From contig CAWDCE010000024.1 in assembly GCA_963800725.1 (NCBI GenBank), positions 17,800 through 81,799 of the forward strand: 64,000 bases of DNA, given 5' to 3'. Position 1 is the stretch's first letter; each line of letters opens with the position of its first letter. Shown here one piece after another: positions 33,015 to 40,880 of the stretch. Below the pieces are notes generated by a model. The model saw only the letters and a program-made list of their open reading frames with translations. It was not told where the DNA came from and made no database searches. This DNA is from Bog-473 sp963800725 (GTDB taxonomy: Bacteria > Actinomycetota > Acidimicrobiia > Acidimicrobiales > RAAP-2). Position numbers and translations under genes: made by a program.

Positions 33015-34145
33015 TCAGTCGTCGCTCCGCTGGCGATATTCAGCTGCACTCTGGGCCGCTTGGAAGTCCCATCGCTGTTCGATGTCGCCGAAATGCCAGA
33101 TGGCGAGTGCGACGACCCAGGTGGCGACAAAGACTCCGACGATGACGAAGCCGGCCCGATTGATGTTGAAGGTCTCCATGAAGTCCCAGAATCCACCGGT
33201 CCACCTGGTCTCTTGGGCGATGAGCCCGAGGATCTCGATGGTGCCGATGAAGAGCGCGATGAAGACCGAAAGACCGGTGATCGTCAGGTTGTAATAGATC
33301 TTGCGTATTGGCTTGGCGAAGGCCCAGTCGTAGGCGAAATTCATGAAACACCCGTCGATGGTGTCGAAGAGGCACATCCCGGCCGCGAAGAGGAACGGCA
33401 AGGACAAGACAGCGTAGAACGGGAGGCCCCCGACCACCGCCGATCCGGCCAATACCAAAAGGGCGACTTCGGTTGCGGTGTCGAAGCCCAGACCGAACAA
33501 GATGCCGACCGGGTACATTTTCCACGGCGTGTCGATTCGCTTGGCGTAACCGCCGAGGAAGCGGTACATGAGGCCCCGGTTGTCGAGCTGGCGTTCGAGT
33601 TCTTCGTCGTCGTAGTGACCTTCGCGCATGGCGCGGCTCACCTTGATGATCGAGAGCAACACGAACAGATTGAGCAGGCCGAGCAGGCAGAGAAATGTCC
33701 CCGACACACCAGTGCCAATGATCCCGGTCCAGTGGTGCAGCCCCGACTTTGCGTTCTTGACCGCACCGTTGACGGCGCGGATGCCGAAATTCAATAGCAC
33801 GGCCAGGACGAACACGATCGTGGAATGGCCAAGGGAGAAGAAGTAGCCCACGCTGAGCGGTCGCTCGCCGTTGCCGATCATCTTTCGGGTGGTGTTGTCG
33901 ATGGCCGCGATGTGGTCGGCGTCGAATGCGTGGCGCATGCCCAGGGTGTACGCCAAGACCCCGGTGCCGATTCCGAAGAGGTCGGACTTATTGATGTGGT
34001 AGCGACCCTTGAGGGCGAGAGCCAACATGCCCCAGCCCACGACGTTGAGGGCAATGATGGAGGCGGCCATGCCGCCGACCTTGGCCCATTCGCCCGGTGT
34101 CAGCCCATTGCGGATCTTGGTGATGCGGCCCATTGGGTCGGACAT
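33015..34145 (-). CDS. Nickel/cobalt permease, NiCoT (HoxN/NixA) family
   Basis: 376-residue inner-membrane transporter with about eight helices. The signature in TM2 is LGMRHAFDADHIAAIDNTTR (His72-Ala-Phe-Asp-Ala-Asp-His78), which binds Ni(II)/Co(II); TM3 has SVGYFFSLGHSTIVFVLAVL and TM5 has GLGFDTATEVALLVLAG. It imports nickel or cobalt at high affinity, driven by the membrane potential. A 19-bp palindrome 53 bases upstream resembles a metal-responsive operator. No urease or hydrogenase genes are in the window, so the metal's destination is unknown. Confidence 0.95.
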   Translation of the reverse strand: MSDPMGRITKIRNGLTPGEWAKVGGMAASIIALNVVGWGMLALALKGRYHINKSDLFGIGTGVLAYTLGMRHAFDADHIAAIDNTTRKMIGNGERPLSVGYFFSLGHSTIVFVLAVLLNFGIRAVNGAVKNAKSGLHHWTGIIGTGVSGTFLCLLGLLNLFVLLSIIKVSRAMREGHYDDEELERQLDNRGLMYRFLGGYAKRIDTPWKMYPVGILFGLGFDTATEVALLVLAGSAVVGGLPFYAVLSLPFLFAAGMCLFDTIDGCFMNFAYDWAFAKPIRKIYYNLTITGLSVFIALFIGTIEILGLIAQETRWTGGFWDFMETFNINRAGFVIVGVFVATWVVALAIWHFGDIEQRWDFQAAQSAAEYRQRSDD

Positions 34146-34197
34146 GCAAGCGGTTCCCCCGGTGCGCCGTGATTCGATCTTCCGCCACGCTAAGGCA

Positions 34198-34216
34198 ATT
34201 GCGAATGGTTCGCAAT
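34198..34216 (-). promoter_or_regulatory. Palindromic operator upstream of the NiCoT permease
   Basis: ATTGCGAA (34198-34205), spacer TGG, TTCGCAAT (34209-34216): a perfect 8-3-8 palindrome 53 bases before the permease start. Nickel-responsive Nur boxes have TTGC/GCAA half-sites, so binding by a Fur-family nickel or zinc regulator is a reasonable guess; spacing differs from the published Nur box, so this is inference. Confidence 0.55.
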
Positions 34217-34768
34217 AGATGCCCCGGCATCACGACTCGAGGGACTGGCTCGCCGGCGGGAGGAATGTCCCTGGTGACCGAGGCACCAATGCCCCCGTCG
34301 CGCCACAGACTCGCGACGACGCGCCGCCGCCTGGACTGAAGTCCCGACTTGGCGGACGGCACAATGCCCACGACCGCGGACTCGTTGCCACTCCCGTCGA
34401 TGGCGGTCTGCGCGCACCGAGAGTGGCCGCTCACCTCGCGGCTTGCGGGTGTACTGGGCTGGCCGAACCCAGCGCCGGAAAGTGCGAGCACGGCATTGAT
34501 GCCGGTGGGGTGACCGGGTGAAATGTGGCGACGAACGGATGAGGCGAGGACGCACGAAGGTGTTGCGCCCGGTGGTCACCGAGGGAAACTCCCTACGTGC
34601 GAAAACACAGGGAGCTTCGGCGATGCCCCGGCGCGAAGTGGGGGGCATCCATGGAGCGCAACAGACGCTGCCGCTACCATGACGCGTGGTCCGCCCTTGG
34701 GGCGTCAACCTGGATGAAGCGTCGATGCCGCCAAGCTCGGCCCTGACGCAAAGGAAGGAACGAAGCGC
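34217..34768. other. Long non-coding stretch with hairpins before collagen-like gene
   Basis: About 550 bases with no supported gene; long antisense frames here are arginine-rich and shadow-like. On the plus strand it contains AGGGA-AAC-TCCCT near 34590, an 8-bp stem GATGCCCC/GGGGCATC around 34620-34652, and CGCCC-TTG-GGGCG near 34693. This could be a structured 5' leader of the gene at 34769. I could not match it to a known riboswitch class. Confidence 0.45.
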
Positions 34769-35323
34769 ATGACGACACCACAAACGGGGAGCGATCTCGT
34801 CCCCTACAGCGAGCCGACACCCGAGAAGTCCTCGCCGGGCTGGGTCATTCCCGTGGTGATCGCCGCGTTGGTGATCGCGCTGGCTGGACTCGGGTTCGGG
34901 ATCTACGCCGTCGTCAAGATGCCGGCCAAGACCTCGGGACCGACGGGCGCCGTCGGTCCGCAGGGAAAACAAGGTGTCCAGGGCGTGCAGGGCCCGAGCG
35001 GTGCGCCCGGACCAGCAGGTCCGGCGGGCACCATTGCGGCCACGGAGGTCGTCTCGGCGACGACCCTGAGCACGGCGGCTGACGCACCGGTTGGGACCGT
35101 CCTCGTGGCCAAGACCGGGTGTCCGGCGGGAAAGCTGCTTCTGAGTGGCGGTGGGCAGATCGCGGCGTCGAATCCGGCTTCCAACCAATATGTCGCGTTG
35201 AGCACGTCGTTCCCCCTCAGCGCGACGATGTGGGAGACCCAGGGCATTGTCACCGGACCCCTCGGAGCCGGGGTCACCATGAACATGAAGCCCTATGTCG
35301 TGTGCGGGTCTCCGTCCACTTGA
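34769..35323 (+). CDS. Membrane-anchored protein with short collagen-like segment
   Basis: 184 residues: a cytoplasmic N-terminus, one transmembrane helix (WVIPVVIAALVIALAGLGFG), then a Gly-X-Y tract of about eleven triplets (from SGPTGAVGPQGKQGVQGV to GPSGAPGPAGPAGT) and a C-terminal globular domain with two cysteines (KTGCPAGKLLLSGGG and VVCGSPST). A type-II membrane topology with a surface triple helix and trimerising head is likely. AAGGAAGGAA precedes the ATG. Function unknown; such proteins may be adhesive or structural. Confidence 0.82.
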   Translation: MTTPQTGSDLVPYSEPTPEKSSPGWVIPVVIAALVIALAGLGFGIYAVVKMPAKTSGPTGAVGPQGKQGVQGVQGPSGAPGPAGPAGTIAATEVVSATTLSTAADAPVGTVLVAKTGCPAGKLLLSGGGQIAASNPASNQYVALSTSFPLSATMWETQGIVTGPLGAGVTMNMKPYVVCGSPST

Positions 35324-35550
35324 TTCGCTGATTGGCGGCGCAGCGGGGTCATGCTCTGACATTTCATTAGGCACAAATGGTGCACCGAATTGCGTCGACG
35401 TCGTTGCCGTCGTCGAGTTCGCCTGAGCGGACTTCTCGCACCGGTGGGCCGCGAATCGACTGATCGTGCTCGGTGGTGACCCACCGTGCCCGCGGAGGGT
35501 TAACGTGACGATCCGAGCGCAGGCAGGCACGCGTAGATGAGGAGCAACAA

Positions 35551-35827
35551 ATGGCCCGAGTACTGATGATCGTGCAGCACCCCGTCAAGGACTACGACGC
35601 ATGGCGGATCGAGTACGACGGGGCGCAACCGGTGCGTGACCGCTACGGGGTGAGTGATGCAACGGTGTTTCGCAACGTTGATGATCCCAACGAGATCACC
35701 GGGCTGCACTGGTTCGCCTCCGTTGATGACGCCTTGGGATTTGCGGCGGACCCCGAAATTGCGTGACGCCATGGCCAAGGCTGGGGTCATTGGCCCTCCG
35801 CGCATCGAGATCAGCCTCGAAGTCTAA
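35551..35827 (+). CDS. Small dimeric alpha-beta barrel-type (NIPSNAP/ABM-like) protein, frameshifted
   Basis: MARVLMIVQHPVKDYDAWRI, RDRYGVSDATVFRNVDDPNE and ITGLHWFASVDDALGFAADP form a stress-response dimeric barrel-like unit. The frame stops at 35766, but removing one A from the AAA at 35756-35758 gives PELRDAMAKAGVIGPPRIEI and SLEV to a stop at 35827, a natural end. Repaired length 91 residues. A homopolymer error is likely. AGGAGCAAC precedes the ATG. Reaction unknown. Confidence 0.78.
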
Positions 35828-35998
35828 GGGCGAACCGGCTCTGCCCAGGGGGCGGCGCGCCGGCAATCGGGGTGCCGAGTGCACCCTGACGGCTCACCGA
35901 GCTCCGCTTCGGCGGACCAGGCGCACCTGGACCCTCAACCGGGGGTGGTTGAGCGGCCTTTCGGTCCGTCGGCTTCTTGGGCCAAACTGCCCCCGGCT

Positions 35999-36982
35999 AT
36001 GACCACCGATGACCAAAGTGCACCGAGCAAAGGGGGCCGGCGGCTCGAGCCTGCGCAGCGCTGGGTGAGCGCACGCTCGGCGAAATATCGCCAGACGACG
36101 GCGGGTGGCCTCTTCGTCCAGCTGCTCGAACGTGACAAGGAATCGGCCGGTGGAGTCGCTGGCAGCGCTATCGCATTTCGCCTCTTTCTCTTCTTCGTGC
36201 CCCTCCTCCTCTTCGTGGTGGGGTTGGTCGGCCTGATCTCGAGCTTCACCAGCGCCAACGACGTCGAGAAGACCGTGGGGGCGTCGGGTGGACTCGCCGT
36301 CCAGATTCGTAGCGCCCTCGCTGAACCCGGGGCATCACGCTGGATCGCCGTTGGGCTGGGCCTGCTCGGCATGTTGACCGCTGGACGCTCGCTCAGCAAG
36401 GTCCTGATCTCCTCGGCGGCGATTGCCTGGAAGGTGCCGACGCCGAATCGGACCCCGCTGCGCACGATCGGCATCATCGCCGGGCTGGTGTGCGTCATGG
36501 GGTTGCTCTCGATAATCGTCAACCGCCTGCGCGAGGACTTCGGACTCAGCGTGGCCGTGCCGTCGCTCATCCCGGTGTTTCTCGTCTATATCGCCGCCTG
36601 GCTGGCGGTCTCGAGCTTCTTGCCGAGGGGCACCCGAGACCCCGGTGCGCTCTTGCCGGGCTCGATCATCGTGGCCCTGATCATCACGCTCATGCAGGGG
36701 CTGAGCGAGCTCTACCTCCCCGACAAACTGGGGCGGGCCAGCGAGCTCTACGGCGCCATCGGGACCACGGTGGTGACGCTCGGGTGGTTCTTCTTCGTTG
36801 GTCGGGCGATTGCCTTGTCCACCGAGATCAACGCCGTGGTATTCGATCGCTTCGGGAGTGTGTCGCCCCGTTTCTTCTCGCTGCCGCTCCTGCGGATCCT
36901 GCCTCGGCGCTCCATCCGCCTGCGCACCTTCTTCGATCTGCACGAGGACCCGGGCACGGCGACCGAGGTGCCGTTGCCCTAG
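35999..36982 (+). CDS. YihY/BrkB family membrane protein
   Basis: 327 residues. After a basic N-terminal region (YRQTTAGGLFVQLLERDKES), five or six helices follow, including GGVAGSAIAFRLFLFFVPLL, WIAVGLGLLGMLTAGRSLSK, TIGIIAGLVCVMGLLSIIV and SIIVALIITLMQGLSELYLP. The motif RASELYGAIGTTVVTLGWFF is diagnostic. Once called ribonuclease BN; it is now considered a membrane protein of unknown function. The frame is open back to 35879 but MTTDDQ is the natural start. Confidence 0.9.
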   Translation: MTTDDQSAPSKGGRRLEPAQRWVSARSAKYRQTTAGGLFVQLLERDKESAGGVAGSAIAFRLFLFFVPLLLFVVGLVGLISSFTSANDVEKTVGASGGLAVQIRSALAEPGASRWIAVGLGLLGMLTAGRSLSKVLISSAAIAWKVPTPNRTPLRTIGIIAGLVCVMGLLSIIVNRLREDFGLSVAVPSLIPVFLVYIAAWLAVSSFLPRGTRDPGALLPGSIIVALIITLMQGLSELYLPDKLGRASELYGAIGTTVVTLGWFFFVGRAIALSTEINAVVFDRFGSVSPRFFSLPLLRILPRRSIRLRTFFDLHEDPGTATEVPLP

Positions 36983-37047
36983 CCGCTGGCTGGCGCATCT
37001 GTGCGGGAGGTCACCTTGAATGCAACCTCGATGCTACGGTCCGGGCG

Positions 37048-37515
37048 ATGACCCCGAGCTATGCGAGCGACACGCCGGTCGGACGGACCGAAATGCTCGA
37101 GTTCATCCGCCCGCGGCACCACGCGATCATCTCTACGGTGCGCGCCGACGAGAGCCCACAGATGTCCCCGGTGAGCATCGGGGTCGATGCCGGTGGCGCA
37201 CTATTGGTGGCGAGCTACCCAGAGCGGGCCAAGGTCAAGAACCTGCGCCGTCGTCCCCGGGCGTCACTGTGCGTTCTTTCCGATTCCTTCAACGGCGAGT
37301 GGATTGCGGTGTCGGGTCCGGCCGAGGTCATCGACCTTCCCGAAGCGGTCGAGGTGTTGGTGACCTACTACCGCGCCATCAGCGGGGAACATGAAGATTG
37401 GGCCCAATTTCGCCAGGCCATGATCAGCCAGGGCAAGGTGGCGATCCGGGTGACCCCAACGTGGTGGGGCCCGATCAGCCGGGGCGGCTTCCCACCCCGG
37501 CTCGCCGAAACCTGA
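37048..37515 (+). CDS. PPOX-class F420-dependent oxidoreductase
   Basis: 155 residues from MTPSYASDTPVGRTEMLEFI. The split-barrel core is HHAIISTVRADESPQMSPVS, GVDAGGALLVASYPERAKVK, NLRRRPRASLCVLSDSFNGE and WIAVSGPAEVIDLPEAVEVL. This arrangement is typical of TIGR03618-like F420-binding reductases in actinobacteria. Unlike its relative at 32443 the frame is intact. The ATG lies 18 bases after a GCTACGGT sequence that could be a -10 element. Confidence 0.87.
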   Translation: MTPSYASDTPVGRTEMLEFIRPRHHAIISTVRADESPQMSPVSIGVDAGGALLVASYPERAKVKNLRRRPRASLCVLSDSFNGEWIAVSGPAEVIDLPEAVEVLVTYYRAISGEHEDWAQFRQAMISQGKVAIRVTPTWWGPISRGGFPPRLAET

Positions 37516-37520
37516 ACTCG

Positions 37521-38051
37521 CTAGGAGGCGTGATCCTTGGCTTCGGCCTCGATGGCCGCGTTGTCGGCCTTGAGCTGCTTGGCCTGGATCTTGTCGGCGC
37601 GCTTCATGGCTGCCTCGACCTTGGCCTCGACGTCGGCGACCGCAACCACGACGAGCCCGGCCTGGCCCTTGTCGAGCTCTTCGCCGAGCTCTTTGAGATC
37701 GTGGCGGCTCATGCCCGCGGCGGCGTGACCGGCCACCGCGCCGAGGACCGCACCCCCGGCCCCGGTGGCGAGGAGAAGGCCACCGCCGATGGCCGCGGCG
37801 GGGAACAGGACAATCACCAAGCCGGTGGCCAGGCCCACGCCACCGCCGAGCACCCCGCCCACCCGGGTCGGCGTCTCATGCTTCTTGACGATCTTGACCT
37901 TGCCGTCGGCCTTGCGCTCGATGACGGCTGCGTCATACGCGTCGATGAGACCGATCTCGGTGTGCAGTTGGTGCACCGCCTCATAGTCGGCGAGCGCACC
38001 GTCGACGTCGGAGTAGATGCCGGCGTAGGCAAAGAACGTGTCAACGGCCAT
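37521..38051 (-). CDS. DUF1269-type membrane protein
   Basis: 176 residues from MAVDTFFAYAGIYSDVDGAL. A cytoplasmic N-terminal domain (DAYDAAVIERKADGKVKIVK) leads to a glycine-rich membrane segment with two helices (GGVLGGGVGLATGLVIVLFP and AIGGGLLLATGAGGAVLGAV), then SRHDLKELGEELDKGQAGLV and a Lys/Ala-rich tail. The DUF1269 family is of unknown function. AGGAGGATCCCCC gives a clear ribosome binding site. Convergent with the PPOX gene, with a 5-base gap. Confidence 0.87.
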   Translation of the reverse strand: MAVDTFFAYAGIYSDVDGALADYEAVHQLHTEIGLIDAYDAAVIERKADGKVKIVKKHETPTRVGGVLGGGVGLATGLVIVLFPAAAIGGGLLLATGAGGAVLGAVAGHAAAGMSRHDLKELGEELDKGQAGLVVVAVADVEAKVEAAMKRADKIQAKQLKADNAAIEAEAKDHAS

Positions 38052-38373
38052 GGGGGATCCTCCTGGTGAGTGAAGAACGAGCAACGGCGGTGCCGAAGTG
38101 CGCACATATTACGTGCGACACCCCGGTGGAGGCCAACGGCAAGTCGCCCACCAAACCAACGCGTGGTGAGAAACGAAGCGGGGGCGACCGAGAGAGCTGG
38201 GTCTTCTCAGGGATCGCTCAGTCTCGGAGAAGAGTCGGTCCTACGACGTTCTCGCGTTCGTCGATGAGCTCGGCTTCGAGGAACTACGGAGGGATAATCC
38301 GTACCACCTCGTTCCCGACGAGCTCAACGGTCCGGGTTCGTCGGCAGCGAGAATTGGCGCGGTCCGAGTGGCT
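38052..38373. other. Intergenic region with an orphan coding-like fragment
   Basis: 322 bases. The plus-strand frame at 38221 reads KSRSYDVLAFVDELGFEELR then RDNPYHLVPDEL, which looks protein-like and is not antisense to a gene, but has no usable start codon and runs into antisense of the FKBP gene. It could be a gene remnant or a small gene broken by indels. The promoter and ribosome binding site of the DUF1269 gene are at the left end. Confidence 0.35.
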
Positions 38374-39009
38374 TCAGTTGATCTTTTGCAGGTCCACGAT
38401 GAAGACCAAGGTGTCATTCGGTGCGATGCCCGAGCCAGGGGAATGGGCGCCGTACCCGTCGCTGGGCGGGATGATCAGTTCACGCCGGCCTCCGACCTGC
38501 ATGCCGACCACGCCCATGTCCCACCCCTTGATCACCTGGCCTTCGCCGAGGGTGAAGGTGAACGGTTGGCTGGTCCACGAAGATTGGACCTGTTGCCCGG
38601 TCGAATAGGTGGCCAGGACGTACTGCACCGTGACGGCGTCTCCAGGTTGGGCACTCGCCCCGGTCCCGGGGATCAGGTCCGCACTCTCCAGCTGCTTTGG
38701 TGGGGCGTCTTTGGGAACGACGATGGTGGGCGCAGTCCCCGCAGTGCCCGCCGGAGAGAGATCCTGGCTCGGGATGGTGGCAATCAGGTTCGGATTGGCG
38801 GTCGAGGGAGTCGTGGCCTGTGCTCCACTCGTCGCTCCGGTCGTCGGCGCCGCCGTGGTGGTGGTGCTCGAGGCGGGACGCGATGAACTGGTCGTCGGCG
38901 CCGCCGTGGTGGCGGTGCTCGAGGCGGGGCTCGACGAACTCGAGCAGGCGCTGAGCGCCAGTGCACCGGCAGAGAGCACCAGGAGCGAAGCATTGCGCAG
39001 TCGAGCCAT
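38374..39009 (-). CDS. FKBP-type peptidyl-prolyl isomerase lipoprotein
   Basis: 211 residues. Signal peptide MARLRNASLLVLSAGALALS with lipobox LSAC-SSSS, then a long Ser/Thr/Ala/Pro linker with a repeated TTAAPTT element. A C-terminal FKBP domain from about residue 120 follows: GDAVTVQYVLATYSTGQQVQ, FTLGEGQVIKGWDMGVVGMQ and VGGRRELIIPPSDGYGAHSP, ending LVFIVDLQKI. It catalyses prolyl cis-trans isomerisation outside the membrane, aiding folding of secreted proteins. GAAAGGATC sits about 9 bases upstream. Confidence 0.92.
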   Translation of the reverse strand: MARLRNASLLVLSAGALALSACSSSSSPASSTATTAAPTTSSSRPASSTTTTAAPTTGATSGAQATTPSTANPNLIATIPSQDLSPAGTAGTAPTIVVPKDAPPKQLESADLIPGTGASAQPGDAVTVQYVLATYSTGQQVQSSWTSQPFTFTLGEGQVIKGWDMGVVGMQVGGRRELIIPPSDGYGAHSPGSGIAPNDTLVFIVDLQKIN

Positions 39010-39175
39010 GAATCTGGATCCTTTCAAGCCACGGACGCAACGAGGTGCACCGCGGTGGTCGGTTGGACGCGAAAAACGGTAGTCGGCTCTCGGGGCCGAT
39101 ATGTGTCACCCGCCTTGCAGTCACAGACCGACCCGAGCGGTCGAGCGGCGGGTGGTCCTCGTTAGCGTGGTCGCC

Positions 39176-40040
39176 ATGACGAATGACCCCGTGCTGTTGG
39201 CCAACCGTCCCGTCGCTCGAATGGGCTTTGGTGCGATGCAGCTGCCCGGTCCTGGTGTCTTGGGACCGCCCAAGGACCGTGGCGAAGCGCTGGCCGTCGT
39301 GCGCCGTTGCATCGAACTCGGGGTCAATCACATTGACACCGCACAGTTCTACGGACCCAAGGTGGCCAATGAGCTCTTGTACGAGGCGCTCTTTCCCTAT
39401 CCAGACGACCTGGTCTTGGTGTCCAAGGTCGGTGCGGCGCGCAACGATGAAGGACACTGGCTCCCGGCGCAACGGCCAGAAGACTTGCGCGCCGGGGTGG
39501 AGGCCAACTTGGCGACGCTGCACGTCGACCAGCTGGCGGTGGTCAATCTGCGCCGTCACGAAGGCGGTGCGGTGACCCTGGAGGAACAATTGGGGGCAAT
39601 GTCCCAGATGGTCGATGACGGGTTGATCCTCGGGATTGGACTGAGCAATGTCGACCTCGGTGAATATCGAGCGCGCTCGGGCGCAGGTCGACATCGCCTG
39701 CGTGCAAAATCCCTATAATCTCATCGACCGATCGGGCCAAGACGTCCTCGACGCCTGCGTGCGCGATGGCGTGCCGTATGTGCCCTTCTTTCCGTTGGGT
39801 TCGGCTTTCAACGAGCACAATCCCGTCCTGGGTGCGCGAACGGTGATCGACGTGGCGCAGCGCCTCGGTGCCACGCCGGCGCAAGTGGCGCTGTCGTGGC
39901 TGTTGCACCGTGCGCCCAACGTGCTCCTCATCGCGGGCACGTCATCGCTGCTCCACCTCGAAGAGAACATGGCCGCAGTCGACGTGGTGCTCGATGCAGA
40001 GGCCCTGGCGGCTCTCGATCAGGTGGCCGAACTCGCATAA
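39176..40040 (+). CDS. Aldo/keto reductase, frameshifted
   Basis: TIM-barrel NADPH-dependent reductase: RPVARMGFGAMQLPGPGVLG, LGVNHIDTAQFYGPKVANEL (catalytic Asp/Tyr), LVLVSKVGAARND (Lys) and LGAMSQMVDDGLILGIGLSN. One extra base near 39665-39668 breaks the frame; removing it gives GEYERARAQVDIACVQNPYN and on to GARTVIDVAQRLGATPAQVA with AGTSSLLHLEENMAAVDVVL. Repaired length 287 residues. Without repair it ends at 39718. It overlaps the convergent VOC gene by 22 bases. Substrate unknown. Confidence 0.87.
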
Positions 40041-40405
40041 GGGCGGGTGATGATCTCGAGGAGATGACCGTCGGGGTCGTTGAAATAGACGCCGCGACCA
40101 CCATCGGAAAAATTTATTTGTCCGAGGTGGCGGCAGGCGGGATCGGCCCAGAAATCCAGATCCTGGGCTCGAAGACGGCTGAAGATCGAGTCGAACTCGA
40201 CCTCGGTGATGAGAAAGGCGTAGTGCTGGCTGGCAATCGGTCCCTCCGCCTCGTGATAGTCCATCGACACGCCATTGGCGAGTTCGACGACCAAGAACGG
40301 GCCAAAAGGCTCTGGCTCGGGCAAGCCGAGCAACTCGGTCAAAAACCGAGCCGAGCGCGCTTTGTCCGTGCACCACACGATCGTGTGATTGAGCGCCACG
40401 GTCAC
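40019..40405 (-). CDS. VOC family protein
   Basis: 128 residues from GTG 40405: VALNHTIVWCTDKARSARFL, ANGVSMDYHEAEGPIASQHY, FDSIFSRLRAQDLDFWADPA and RGVYFNDPDGHLLEIITRPY. His in LNHTIV and the C-terminal Glu in HLLEII are the expected metal ligands. GAGGAGGTGCGA is a strong ribosome binding site for this start. Its 3' end overlaps the convergent aldo/keto reductase. Confidence 0.9.
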   Translation of the reverse strand: MTVALNHTIVWCTDKARSARFLTELLGLPEPEPFGPFLVVELANGVSMDYHEAEGPIASQHYAFLITEVEFDSIFSRLRAQDLDFWADPACRHLGQINFSDGGRGVYFNDPDGHLLEIITRPYASSAT

Positions 40406-40877
40406 TTCGCACCTCCTCGTCCGCTTCCACAAGGATAAATGACCGCGAGAGCGCGCGCACTCGGGCGCCAAACTGCACCGCGTGCGGAGCCACTCGTTGC
40501 ATTGGTCTGCGCCGCGCACCGGCGCCCTGGTGCTTTTGGCCTAAGGGCACGCGTCGTGCCTCGACGCCGTGATTCGCCGAGCGGCGCGGTGCAGCCTTGG
40601 CTGGCGGTGGTGACCGAGGGCAGCGGCGGACGCTGGAGTGCGCACAATTGTGCTTTCGGTCTCGTGACGCGATGCACGAGTGCGGCGACGTCGATGCGGT
40701 GAGTCGGAGGGCCGTGCATTGACGCGATTGAGTGAATATCGCGGCCGAATTGTGTCGATGCTGCGGTAACATTTGTCAACGGGCGAGCGGTGATGCGCCA
40801 GTGTCCAGCGACCAATCCGCTCTTGGTCGTGGTGCTGATCACTGCGAATTGTCGCCCCGACGAGCGAGAAGGGTCAT
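40406..40877. other. Intergenic region, nothing assigned
   Basis: 472 bases between a minus-strand and a plus-strand gene, therefore a divergent promoter region. Open frames on both strands are arginine-rich and unlike proteins. Around 40730-40780 the sequence is locally AT-richer (ATTGAGTGAATATCG, AACATTTGTCAACG), which may be the promoter for the gene at 40881. Confidence 0.4.
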
Positions 40878-40880
40878 GTG

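Noticed and set aside
34560..34760. c-di-GMP-I or cobalamin riboswitch upstream of the collagen-like gene or NiCoT
   Set aside because: Key conserved segments (GGGCAAACC...GACGCAAAGCC, or GCCACTG with its partner) are not present in the right order; left as an unexplained structured leader.
34190..35530. Long minus-strand open frame of 446 codons across the collagen-like gene
   Set aside because: Translation is arginine- and histidine-rich with no domain, and it is antisense to a gene with a clear start, TM helix and Gly-X-Y tract; a GC-rich shadow frame.
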